From: Kiloniella sp.
GTDB taxonomy: Bacteria; Pseudomonadota; Alphaproteobacteria; UBA7985
Length of the DNA: 64,000 bases
Direction of reading: 5' to 3'
NCBI GenBank assembly: GCA_002690455.1
Contig: NZET01000028.1
Coordinates: 1 to 64,000 of the forward strand
Shown here: positions 27,612 to 36,871 of the stretch, in pieces
How positions within the stretch are numbered: position 1 is the first letter of the stretch
Layout: each line of letters opens with the position of its first letter
Translations under genes and position numbers: made by a program
Notes under the pieces: model-generated
The model's database searches: none
What the model saw: the letters and a program-made list of their open reading frames with translations, nothing else
What the model was told of the DNA's origin: nothing

Positions 27612-28988
27612 CTAGTTGATCGACAGGATCTTGCCTGGGTTCATGATGTTCTCCGGGTCCAGCGCCCGCTTGATCGACGCCATCACCGCGAGCGACGGTG
27701 CACCGTGTTCGCGCTCCAAATACTTTATTTTGCCGTGGCCAACCCCGTGCTCGCCCGTGCAGGTCCCCCCCATTTCGATGGCGCGTTCAATCATGCGACC
27801 ATTGACCCAGCGCGCCTGCGCAAGCTCCTCTTCGTTGTCAGGGTCGATCAGATACTGAAGGTGAAAGTTACCGTCCCCGACGTGCCCGACCAGCGGTGCA
27901 AGCAGGCTGGTCTGGCTGAGATCTTCGAGCGTTTGATTGATGCAATCTGCCAGCCGGGAAATTGGCACACAGACGTCCGTCGGCCAACCAACTGAGCCAG
28001 GCCTCATCCGCTGAACCGAGTAGAACATATTGTGCCGCGCGTTCCACAGTCGACTGCGGTCCTCCGGTCGGGTTGACCACTCGAAGTCTTCCCCACCCAG
28101 CTCCGCCGCGATTTCCTGTGTCAGCTCCGCCTGCTCCGCGACCCATGCTTTGGTGCCGTGAAACTCGAAAAAGATATGTGGTTTCTCCACCATGCCCAGT
28201 TGGTCGGCCTCGTTAATGGCACGGATGCTAGCGCCGTCGACAAGCTCCATGCGGGCGACCGGAACTCCCAGCTGCTTGACCATGATCGCAGTCTTGGCCG
28301 CCGCATCAATATCGGGGAACAGGCAGACAGCCGCTGACACAGCTTCAGGCTGGCCATAAAGCCTGAGCTGAATTTCCGTAATTACGCCCAGCGTCCCTTC
28401 TGAACCGACCATCAGGCGGGTGAGGTCATATCCCGCCGAAGACTTCGGCGCGCGCCCGCCAGTTCGCACTACGTCGCCATTGGCCATGACCACGGTCAGG
28501 CCCAGCACGTTATCCTTCATGGTGCCGTAGCGGACCGCATTGGTGCCCGAAGCGCGGGTCGCCGTCATGCCACCCAGCGAGGCATCCGCACCGGGATCAA
28601 TGGGAAACATCAGCCCCGTTGCACGCAGGTGCTCGTTCAGCGCCTTGCGAGTCACTCCTGCCTGAACCCGGCAGTCGAGGTCTTCTTCGTTAACCTCTAG
28701 CACCTCAGTCATCAGGCTCAGGTCGAGGGAAATACCGCCGCGAACAGCGTTGATATGCCCCTCCAACGACGTGCCAGTGCCAAAGGGGATCAGTGGCGCC
28801 TTGTGGGTTCGGCAAAGGTTAACGACGTCGACCACATCCTCGGTCGACGTTGCGAACACCACCGCCTCAGGCGGCACACCGGCGTGATAGGCCTCGTCTT
28901 TGCCGTGGCGCTCCAGAACCGCAGTAGCGGTAGAATAGCGCTCGCTAAAGCGATGTTGTAAGGCGTCGTGCAGGGCTGCGGGTGTCAT
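27612..28988 (-). CDS. FAD-linked oxidase (D-lactate/glycolate dehydrogenase type)
   Basis: This 458-residue flavoprotein resembles GlcD and the D-lactate dehydrogenase (cytochrome) group that oxidise 2-hydroxyacids and pass electrons to the respiratory chain. The PCMH FAD-binding domain shows PLIPFGTGTSLEGHINAVRG and MGGMTATRASGTNAVRYGT. The C-terminal domain has GHVGDGNFHLQYLIDP and the ending GTCTGEHGVGHGKIKYL, a hallmark of the FAD-oxidase C family. No separate iron-sulfur subunit gene lies next to it. It follows serB on the same strand with a 54-base gap, so may be co-transcribed. D-lactate, glycolate or 2-hydroxyglutarate are all possible substrates. Confidence 0.87.
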   Translation of the reverse strand: MTPAALHDALQHRFSERYSTATAVLERHGKDEAYHAGVPPEAVVFATSTEDVVDVVNLCRTHKAPLIPFGTGTSLEGHINAVRGGISLDLSLMTEVLEVNEEDLDCRVQAGVTRKALNEHLRATGLMFPIDPGADASLGGMTATRASGTNAVRYGTMKDNVLGLTVVMANGDVVRTGGRAPKSSAGYDLTRLMVGSEGTLGVITEIQLRLYGQPEAVSAAVCLFPDIDAAAKTAIMVKQLGVPVARMELVDGASIRAINEADQLGMVEKPHIFFEFHGTKAWVAEQAELTQEIAAELGGEDFEWSTRPEDRSRLWNARHNMFYSVQRMRPGSVGWPTDVCVPISRLADCINQTLEDLSQTSLLAPLVGHVGDGNFHLQYLIDPDNEEELAQARWVNGRMIERAIEMGGTCTGEHGVGHGKIKYLEREHGAPSLAVMASIKRALDPENIMNPGKILSIN

Positions 28989-29042
28989 GGGCTGTTCTCT
29001 CCTCCATCCTGACCAGCAGCATGGACGCCGGAGAGCGACAAA

Positions 29043-29690
29043 TCAATGCGACGCGGGTTGCAGGTGTGGGATCAGGTCACTCAGGTCGTCGATACACACA
29101 TCCGCCGCCGCCCTGGTTATCGGCTTGCCCCGGTAGGCCACCCCTAAGCCAGCCGCGCGGATCATCTCGATATCGTTGGCTCCGTCACCCAGCGCAACCG
29201 CCGCCGCTGCATCCGTTCCCAGCCGCGCACACTCTTCGCGCAACACGGCCAGTTTAGTTTCTGCTGTTATAATCGGATCTAACACTCGGCCGGTCAGACG
29301 CCCGTCCTCGAACGCCAGCCGGTTCGCGACCACTCGATCAAAGCCAAGCGCCGCACCGACCACATCGGCAATCAGATCAAAGCCACCGCTGACAAGCACA
29401 GTCCGCATCCCCGCGCTGCGACAGGTTTCGAGCAAGCCTTCCGCACCCGACGACAGTCGCACGTCCCGGGCGATGGCTTTGATCTGCGTCAGTTCTAGCC
29501 CCCGCAACAGCATCACCCGTTCATCCAGCGCAACGCGAAAGTCCAATTCTCCCCGCATTGATCGCTCGGTGATCTCAGCGATGGTGTCTGCGATCCCGAG
29601 CGCCTCGGCCATGTCTACGATGGTCTCGGTCTCGGCCACGGTTGAATCCATGTCCGAGACCAACAGACGGTAAGGCGTCGCTAGGCTCAT
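29043..29690 (-). CDS. serB: phosphoserine phosphatase
   Basis: SerB (215 residues, HAD superfamily) removes phosphate from phosphoserine in the last step of serine synthesis. The nucleophile motif is DMDST (Asp13, Asp15) rather than the more common DxDGT, which is normal for SerB. Motif II lies around TVLVSGGFD and motif III in GDGANDIEM. The upstream regulatory ACT extension of E. coli SerB is missing. The ATG overlaps the serA stop in an ATGA sequence. It is the last gene of serC-serA-serB. Confidence 0.93.
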   Translation of the reverse strand: MSLATPYRLLVSDMDSTVAETETIVDMAEALGIADTIAEITERSMRGELDFRVALDERVMLLRGLELTQIKAIARDVRLSSGAEGLLETCRSAGMRTVLVSGGFDLIADVVGAALGFDRVVANRLAFEDGRLTGRVLDPIITAETKLAVLREECARLGTDAAAAVALGDGANDIEMIRAAGLGVAYRGKPITRAAADVCIDDLSDLIPHLQPASH

Positions 29691-31288
29691 GCTTCCCCCA
29701 GTTCAGGGAATTCAAGAAAGCGACACCGGTCAATCTGTGGTAGCCCTCTGAGTGTGCTTAAGTCCTCGTCGCTGACCGCGCTGTCAATCTCCAAAAAGGC
29801 GATCGCGTCGCCGCCGGCGGCCAAACGGCCCAGGTGGAAGTTGGCAATGTTGATGCCGCTTTCCGCCATCCTTGAGCCAACGGCCCCAATCAGTCCCGGC
29901 GTATCCTTGTTCGTGATATAGAGCATGTAGCGGCCCAGGGTGGATTCCAGCTGGATGCCCTTGATCTCAGTGATCCGAGGTCGGCCGGCCATCATTGTGC
30001 CCGCGATAGAGCGGCTGTAGTCGGGGGTCGTTACAAAGATGCGGACAACCGCTTGATAGTCACCTGCGCTGTCCGTGCGTGTTTCCTTGACGTTTATGCC
30101 GCGCTGACTGGCCATATCGCGCACGTTGACCAGATTAACCGACGCGAACTTGGTGCCAAGAATGGCCGCTAGCGCCGCATTGGTGATTGGTTCGTGCTTG
30201 AGTCCAGAGGCATCACCACAGTACTCAATCTGCATGTCGATGATTTCCTCGTCAGTCAGCTGCCCGATCATGGAGCCGAGCTGCTTGGCCAAGTCGATCC
30301 ACGGTCCGAGCTTTCGCGCGTCTTCGGCTGACAGCGACGGTGTGTTGAGCGCGTTTTGCACAGCTCCGTCTACGAGGTAATTCGCCATCTGCTCGGCCAC
30401 CTGTACGGCAACCTTCTCCTGCGCTTCCTGTGTTGAGGCACCCAGATGAGGTGTACAGATAACACTCGAATGGCCAAACAGTGGGTTTTCCTTAGCCGGC
30501 TCAACCGCGAAAACGTCCAGCGCCGCGCCCCGCACGTGACCGGTTTCTAGCGCCGCCAGCAGAGCCAGCTCATCGACCAGCCCGCCGCGAGCACAGTTTA
30601 CGAGCATTACTCCCTTCTTCATCTTGTTCAGTGCCGTGGCGTCGATCATGTTCTCTGTTTGAGGCGTCTTGGGCACGTGCAGCGTGATTACGTCAGCCTT
30701 AGCCAGCAAATCATCCAACTCAACCTTGGTAACACCCAGATCCTTAGCGCGCTCTTCGGACAGGAATGGATCAAAGGCCAGAACCTTGAACCCAATACCG
30801 ATGGCCTTTCGCGCGACGATCGAACCAATGTTGCCTGCGCCTATCAGACCCAGCGTTTTGCCCGTGAGCTCGGTCCCCATAAAGCGAGACTTCTCCCACT
30901 TGCCTTCATGGGTCGAAGCATTGGCCTGTGGGATATGCCGTGCCAGTGCGAACATCATGGCTATGGCGTGCTCAGCGGTTGTGATGGCGTTGCCAAATGG
31001 CGTGTTCATCACCACCACCCCATTTCGCGTACAGGCGTTTACATCAATGTTGTCAACACCGATTCCCGCCCGGCCGACTACCTTTAGGTTTGTGGCCTGC
31101 CCCAGCAATTCAGGCGTCACCTTGGTCGCCGATCGCACGGCAAGCCCATCAAAATCCGGGATCATGTGGGCCAGTTCTGCAGGGGTGAGCTTGCCCGAAA
31201 CCGTAACCTCGCAGCCGAGGTCCTCGAAGGTCTGAACGGCTTGGGAAGAAAGAGAGTCAGAAATCAGGACTTTGGGTTTCGCGCTCAT
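29687..31288 (-). CDS. serA: D-3-phosphoglycerate dehydrogenase
   Basis: SerA oxidises 3-phosphoglycerate to 3-phosphohydroxypyruvate with NAD, the committed step of serine synthesis. The 533-residue form has the substrate domain, the NAD-binding Rossmann fold with [16 protein letters not shown], and the catalytic His in [13 protein letters not shown]. The C-terminus carries an ASB domain and an ACT domain ([18 protein letters not shown]), the site of serine feedback by family knowledge. It starts four bases inside the serC stop and ends four bases inside serB. Confidence 0.96.
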   Translation of the reverse strand: MSAKPKVLISDSLSSQAVQTFEDLGCEVTVSGKLTPAELAHMIPDFDGLAVRSATKVTPELLGQATNLKVVGRAGIGVDNIDVNACTRNGVVVMNTPFGNAITTAEHAIAMMFALARHIPQANASTHEGKWEKSRFMGTELTGKTLGLIGAGNIGSIVARKAIGIGFKVLAFDPFLSEERAKDLGVTKVELDDLLAKADVITLHVPKTPQTENMIDATALNKMKKGVMLVNCARGGLVDELALLAALETGHVRGAALDVFAVEPAKENPLFGHSSVICTPHLGASTQEAQEKVAVQVAEQMANYLVDGAVQNALNTPSLSAEDARKLGPWIDLAKQLGSMIGQLTDEEIIDMQIEYCGDASGLKHEPITNAALAAILGTKFASVNLVNVRDMASQRGINVKETRTDSAGDYQAVVRIFVTTPDYSRSIAGTMMAGRPRITEIKGIQLESTLGRYMLYITNKDTPGLIGAVGSRMAESGINIANFHLGRLAAGGDAIAFLEIDSAVSDEDLSTLRGLPQIDRCRFLEFPELGEA

Positions 31289-32598
31289 GCTGCGAGTTCC
31301 TCTTGTTTGGTGGTTTCATCAGTTTGCCGGGCATAGGACCATGCCAGCCAGGGCAGCAGAGCCTCGATATTGGTTGTCTCGACCGTGCTACCGCCCCAGA
31401 TACGCAGACCGGCCGGAGCCGAGCGGTAGCCGTTAAAGTCGTACCCTGCGCCCTCAGCCTCGATCCGGGCCACCAACGCCTTGCAGAAAGCAGCCTGCGC
31501 CGCGTCGTCCAGCGCTAAAAATGCGGGATCTACAATCTTCAGGCACATGGATGTCGTGGACCGGGTCGCTGGATCATGGGCTAGCCAGTCGATCCAGTCA
31601 GTGGCCTGCACCCAAGCATCGAGCGCTGCAAAATTGGCATTGGCACGAGCGATCAGGGCGCCGCCGCCGCCGATGCCTTCTGCCCAGTCCAGAGCAGCGA
31701 GCATATCCTCGACCGCAAGCATAGAGGGAGTGTTGATGGTTGCGCCCTCGAAGATGCTGACGTTGAGCTTGCCACCCTTGGTCAACCGGAAGAGCTTTGG
31801 CATGGGCCGGTCTGGCTGGTGGCTTTCCAACCGCTCGACCGCACGAGGAGACAAAGCCAGCATGCCATGCGCGGCTTCTGAGCCAAGGACTTTCTGCCAA
31901 GACCAGGTCACGACATCGAGCTTGCGAAAGTCCATTTCCATGGCAAAGGCAGCCGAGGTGGCGTCACAGATCGCCAGTCCCTCGCGCGTGTCTGCAATCC
32001 AGTCGAGGTTCGGCACCCGTACGCCAGAGGTGGTGCCATTGAAGGCAAAGACCACATCGTGCGCAGGAGGAACAGAGGCGAGGTCCGGCAGCTTCCCGTA
32101 GTCCGCACTCATCACATGCGCGTCGTCCAGTCCCAATTGCCCGACGACGTCGGTAGCCCAGTCCTTCGAAAAACTCTCCCACTCCAGCACCGTTACCGGG
32201 CGTGGACCGAGCAGCGACCACAGCGCAATTTCAACCGCGCCGGTGTCCGAACCGGGAACGATGCCAACGACCCAGTCGTCAGGCAGACCGAGCAGGGCTT
32301 TCGAGCGGTCGATTACCGACTTCAGCTTTGCCTTGGGTTGTTTAGCGCGGTGGGAACGGCCGAGTGCGGCATCAGCAAGGTGATCGAGCGACCAGCCAGG
32401 AAACTTGGTGCACGGGCCGGATGAAAAATTAGGATCGGTGGGCTTTGTCGTCGGAGGGCGATGGTCAAACGCCTCAGCGGGCGGATGATTCGGGTGCCTG
32501 TCCTTTGGGGCCGTCATAGGCGCAAATGTTGCGCTCGACGGCGTGTCCGCAGCCACACGCAAGGGTGCAGCGAGCGAACGCACGGGGTACGTCGTCAT
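31285..32598 (-). CDS. serC: phosphoserine aminotransferase
   Basis: SerC (PLP-dependent, class V-like) transfers an amino group from glutamate to 3-phosphohydroxypyruvate. The 437-residue frame is longer than E. coli SerC because of a 50-residue N-terminal extension; the core begins [16 protein letters not shown]. The PLP lysine is in [13 protein letters not shown]. The ATG at 32598 is best because AGAGG lies eight bases upstream; an ATG at 32517 has none. The long alphaproteobacterial subtype is implied by GPCTK rather than the E. coli version. It heads an operon with serA and serB. Confidence 0.93.
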   Translation of the reverse strand: MTTYPVRSLAAPLRVAADTPSSATFAPMTAPKDRHPNHPPAEAFDHRPPTTKPTDPNFSSGPCTKFPGWSLDHLADAALGRSHRAKQPKAKLKSVIDRSKALLGLPDDWVVGIVPGSDTGAVEIALWSLLGPRPVTVLEWESFSKDWATDVVGQLGLDDAHVMSADYGKLPDLASVPPAHDVVFAFNGTTSGVRVPNLDWIADTREGLAICDATSAAFAMEMDFRKLDVVTWSWQKVLGSEAAHGMLALSPRAVERLESHQPDRPMPKLFRLTKGGKLNVSIFEGATINTPSMLAVEDMLAALDWAEGIGGGGALIARANANFAALDAWVQATDWIDWLAHDPATRSTTSMCLKIVDPAFLALDDAAQAAFCKALVARIEAEGAGYDFNGYRSAPAGLRIWGGSTVETTNIEALLPWLAWSYARQTDETTKQEELAA

Positions 32599-32618
32599 TG
32601 TTCAAACCTCTGGTCTGG

Positions 32619-32636
32619 TGGCGGTTTGCTCCGCCA
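32619..32636 (-). promoter_or_regulatory. hairpin in the serC leader
   Basis: TGGCGG (32619-32624) and CCGCCA (32631-32636) form a six-pair hairpin about 20 bases upstream of the serC start and just before its AGAGG site. A conserved serC leader RNA motif is known from alphaproteobacteria; I cannot confirm that this is it. The leader from 32599 to 32772 holds no gene. Confidence 0.35.
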
Positions 32637-32772
32637 AGCCAGAACAGAAAACCGGACTCCGATGACAAAATCAAGACAGCAGCGCTTTATGGGCTGTCGG
32701 GCAACCATGCTCAGAATGCACAGCCTCGAGAAACATGGCCCCGAAAAGGGCTCTGCACCCGCCCTGCTCGGA

Positions 32773-33084
32773 TCAGGCGGGGGCCAGTTCCACCCGCAGC
32801 CCGTCAAGGGCGTCGCTCATTTCCAGCTGGCATGACAGGCGACTATTATCCTGTACGTCCATGGCGAGGTCGAGCATGTCGGCCTCTTCCTCATCAGCGG
32901 CACTGAGCTTTGCGAACCAAGCAGTATCGACGTAGACGTGACAGGTTGCACAGGCGCAACAACCCCCGCAAGCTGCTTCAATATCCAGCCCTGCGTCACG
33001 GATAATTTCCATCACCTTGTGACCGCTTTTGGCCTCGATGGTGTGTTCACCGCCGTCCCGATCGGTCACAAAAATCGATGGCAT
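32773..33084 (-). CDS. 2Fe-2S ferredoxin, adrenodoxin type
   Basis: A 103-residue electron carrier of the adrenodoxin/ISC ferredoxin type. The cluster ligands fit C-x5-C-x2-C (ACGGCCACATC) plus a distant Cys in LSCQLEM. The N-terminus is beta-grasp (IFVTDRDGGEHTIEAKSG). It lies alone between the serC leader and leuA, with its own likely promoter. It may serve cytochrome P450 or iron-sulfur assembly; no partner gene is in view. Confidence 0.92.
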   Translation of the reverse strand: MPSIFVTDRDGGEHTIEAKSGHKVMEIIRDAGLDIEAACGGCCACATCHVYVDTAWFAKLSAADEEEADMLDLAMDVQDNSRLSCQLEMSDALDGLRVELAPA

Positions 33085-33165
33085 AGAGTCGCCTCCACTG
33101 AAAGTCCGTTACATCTCTGCGCTATGTAGGGCGATCGAGACAAAATTTAAATGGGAAAAGTTCAC

Positions 33166-33202
33166 CGAAAAGACCCGCAGGATGCCGAGCAGGCCTGCGG
33201 GT
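33166..33202 (-). terminator. rho-independent terminator of leuA
   Basis: On the minus strand ACCCGCAGG and CCTGCGGGT form a nine-pair stem with a 12-base loop, followed by CTTTTCGG. It lies 37 bases past the leuA stop. Confidence 0.8.
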
Positions 33203-33238
33203 TACGACGGGGCTTTGCCAAGGAATTGCGAAGAGCCG

Positions 33239-34825
33239 TCAGGCCGCTTCGCCACCGCTCTCGGCACTGTCGTGATGAGCGTGAACCCGGCGTTCAGACG
33301 CCTGCAACTTGTTCAAAGCGTGGATGTAGGCTCGCGCCGATGCAAACAGCGTGTCGTAGTCTGCACCTGTCCCGGACACCGATCGTCCGTCCTGACTGAG
33401 CCGGACGGTGACTTTAGCCTGTGCATCCGTACCACCGGTGACGGCGTGAACCTGATAAAGATCGAGCTTCTGCCCGTCCTGCCCCGTCGCTTGCTTAATG
33501 CCCTTGAAGATCGCATCGACTGCACCGTTACCCTCGGTGGTCACCGTGTGCACCTCGCTACGAGCCGCAACCGACACATCGACCCGAGCCACACCATGCA
33601 CAATTGAGTGAATCTTCAGGTCTTCAAGGGTATAGGCCGCTTCCTGGTCGCCCGCGCTGTCGTCAACCAACGCAATGATGTCCTCGTCGGTCACGTCCTT
33701 CTTGTGGTCCGCCAGATCCTTGAAGCGGACAAAGGCGTCCTGGAAAGCGTTTTCACCAATATCGCCGTAGCCCAGTTGCTCCAGCTTATTGCGGAAAGCC
33801 GCACGACCGGAATGTTTGCCGAGCACGAGGTTAGTCTTCTGCCAACCCACACTCTCTGGCGTCATGATCTCATAAGTCTGGGCATTTTTGAGCATGCCGT
33901 CCTGGTGGATTCCAGATTCATGCGCAAAGGCGTTGGCACCAACGATGGCCTTGTTGGGTTGCACGGAGAAACCGGTGATCGACTGCAGCATCTGCGAGGC
34001 CCGCACCAATTTGGTGCCGTCTATTCTTGTCCAGTACGGAAGCCGATCACCACGCACTTGCAGCGCCATAGCAACTTCTTCGAGTGAGGCATTGCCGGCC
34101 CGCTCACCGATGCCGTTGATGGTGCACTCGATTTGCCGAGCGCCGGCTGCGACACCGCCCAGTGAATTGGCAACGGCCACCCCAAGATCATTATGGCAGT
34201 GCGTCGAGATGGTACACTTTTCCAGCCCCGGAACGTTGTTCAGCAGCATCTTGATCAGCTCGGCGTATTCATCCGCGACCAGATAGCCGACGGTATCTGG
34301 TACGTTGATGGTTGTTGCGCCAGCCTCTACCGCCGTCTTCACCACATCAACGAGGAAATCAGGGTCTGTTCGGGTGCCGTCTTCGGGAGACCACTCAACA
34401 TCACTCGTCAGGCTGGCTGCGTGAGATACCGACTTGTGAATAGCCTCGAGAACCGCCTCTGGCTCCATGCGCAGCTTGTATTTCATGTGCACAGGCGAGG
34501 TGGAAATGAACGTATGGATGCGCGCATGCGGCGCATACTGCAGTGCTTCCCATGCGCGGTTGATATCGTTCACTGAAGCCCGGCACAAACCAGCGATAAC
34601 AACGTCATCTGAGGCTTGCTTTGCAATGGCTCGCACGGACTCAAAATCACCCTGAGACGCGATGGGAAAACCCGCTTCTATGATGTCCACGCCGAGTTCT
34701 TCCAGCATGGCGGCCATCCGCAGTTTTTCATCGTGATTCATGGAAAAGCCAGGTGACTGCTCGCCGTCACGCAGCGTGGTGTCGAAAATCTTGACGCGGT
34801 TATCGTCGGTCTTTTGCATGCTCAT
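33239..34825 (-). CDS. leuA: 2-isopropylmalate synthase
   Basis: LeuA condenses 2-oxoisovalerate with acetyl-CoA in the first step specific to leucine. The 528-residue protein begins at the ATG at 34825, with AGGA 12 bases upstream; the longer frame to 34951 reads into the leader. The catalytic TIM barrel has FDTTLRDGEQSPG and the metal-binding HCHNDLGVA; ECTINGIGERAGN is the family signature 2. The C-terminal regulatory domain (about residues 385-515) holds the leucine feedback site by family knowledge. A leucine-rich leader peptide lies upstream. Confidence 0.96.
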   Translation of the reverse strand: MSMQKTDDNRVKIFDTTLRDGEQSPGFSMNHDEKLRMAAMLEELGVDIIEAGFPIASQGDFESVRAIAKQASDDVVIAGLCRASVNDINRAWEALQYAPHARIHTFISTSPVHMKYKLRMEPEAVLEAIHKSVSHAASLTSDVEWSPEDGTRTDPDFLVDVVKTAVEAGATTINVPDTVGYLVADEYAELIKMLLNNVPGLEKCTISTHCHNDLGVAVANSLGGVAAGARQIECTINGIGERAGNASLEEVAMALQVRGDRLPYWTRIDGTKLVRASQMLQSITGFSVQPNKAIVGANAFAHESGIHQDGMLKNAQTYEIMTPESVGWQKTNLVLGKHSGRAAFRNKLEQLGYGDIGENAFQDAFVRFKDLADHKKDVTDEDIIALVDDSAGDQEAAYTLEDLKIHSIVHGVARVDVSVAARSEVHTVTTEGNGAVDAIFKGIKQATGQDGQKLDLYQVHAVTGGTDAQAKVTVRLSQDGRSVSGTGADYDTLFASARAYIHALNKLQASERRVHAHHDSAESGGEAA

Positions 34826-34928
34826 TTCTTCTGGTCCTGCTCTCGGCACCGGGCTCACCCATGATTCAACAATGGTTTTTCGAGCGTTGGGTCGCCGTGT
34901 TTTCGCTTTTGAAGGAAAAGATTTCAAG

Positions 34929-34973
34929 CCCCTGATCGCATGCCGGTTCACTGCCCGGCTGAGACGTCAGGGG
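34929..34973 (-). promoter_or_regulatory. hairpin of a putative leuA attenuator
   Basis: On the minus strand CCCCTGA (34973-34967) can pair with TCAGGGG (34935-34929), with GCCGG/CCGGC pairing inside the loop. Downstream is CTTGAAATCTTTTCC, a weak T-run. The 5' arm includes the stop codon of the leader peptide, so a translating ribosome would hide it. This is the expected geometry for ribosome-controlled attenuation. The strength of the terminator is in doubt because the T-run is interrupted. Confidence 0.4.
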
Positions 34974-35002
34974 CGAAATAGAAGCAGAGCAGTAAGGACC
35001 AT
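34967..35002 (-). CDS. putative leucine leader peptide LeuL
   Basis: The minus strand encodes MVLTALLLFRP followed by TGA, with four leucine codons (CTT, CTG, CTT, CTA) in 11 residues, three of them in a row. An in-frame ATG 12 bases earlier (35014) would add MNSG. It lies 142 bases upstream of leuA and ends inside the arm of a hairpin. The composition and position match leu operon leader peptides, but the ribosome-binding site is poor. It is too short for routine gene calls. Confidence 0.5.
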   Translation of the reverse strand: MVLTALLLFRP

Positions 35003-35050
35003 GCCGGAATTCATGGAATGATCGAAACATGGCTTGGCCGATTTGGCAAA

Positions 35051-35090
35051 GAAAAAAACAAAGGGGCGGAGACCCTGTGGCCCCGCCCCT
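35051..35090 (-). terminator. rho-independent terminator of ilvBNC
   Basis: On the minus strand AGGGGCGG pairs with CCGCCCCT around a 13-base loop, followed by TTGTTTTTTTC. It ends the ilvC transcript 57 bases past the stop, so leuA needs its own promoter, in the bases near 35000-35050. Confidence 0.88.
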
Positions 35091-35146
35091 GCATATAATG
35101 TTGTATCGCCCCCGGAGGGATCGGCCATTATTCCGGCCTGCGAGAC

Positions 35147-36289
<1,143 letters not shown>

Positions 36290-36314
36290 TTAATGAAGGG
36301 CCACACGCGGACGG

Positions 36315-36830
36315 CTACAGCGCCTGGTCCCCGCGTGAAACTGCGATCACGCCCGAGCGGCAGATTTCGGTCAGTCCCAGCGGCATCATCAACGTGATGA
36401 AGCGGTCGATCTGCGATTTGCGGCCTTTGATCTCAAACACAAAGTGTCCCAGCCCGGTGTCAACCACCTCGGCTTTGAAGATGTCGGCAATGCGCAGGGC
36501 TTCAACCCGCTTATCGCCCGCGCCCACAACCTTCACCAGCGCCAGCTCTCGCTGCACCGGGGGCTCCATATTGCGTCCTTCCGCTGCGGCGGTCAGATCT
36601 TCGACCCGATGAACGGGAACCAACCGCTCCAGCAGATTTCGGATCTGCGCGAGAACCTGCGTCGTTCCATCAGTGACAATGGTTATGCGAGAGAGGTTGG
36701 CGTCGTCGTCGACCTCAGTCACCGTAAGGGATTCAATATTATAGCCGCGACCAGAGAACAGCCCGATCACTCGAGCAAGAACACCCGGTTCATTGTCAAC
36801 GAGAACGGCAAAAGTACGGGTTTCAGACAT
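36315..36830 (-). CDS. ilvN: acetolactate synthase regulatory subunit
   Basis: This 171-residue small subunit confers valine feedback on acetolactate synthase and stabilises the catalytic subunit. The ACT domain begins TFAVLVDNEPGVLARVIGLF with SGRGYNIESLTV as its ligand loop. The C-terminal domain has LALVKVVGAG and FEIKGRKSQIDRFI. It begins 41 bases after the ilvB stop, on the same strand. Length and motifs match the IlvH/IlvN family. Confidence 0.96.
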   Translation of the reverse strand: MSETRTFAVLVDNEPGVLARVIGLFSGRGYNIESLTVTEVDDDANLSRITIVTDGTTQVLAQIRNLLERLVPVHRVEDLTAAAEGRNMEPPVQRELALVKVVGAGDKRVEALRIADIFKAEVVDTGLGHFVFEIKGRKSQIDRFITLMMPLGLTEICRSGVIAVSRGDQAL

Positions 36831-36871
36831 GGGTGTTCAAATCCGGCAGGGATTAGAGAGTTGTCTCATCA

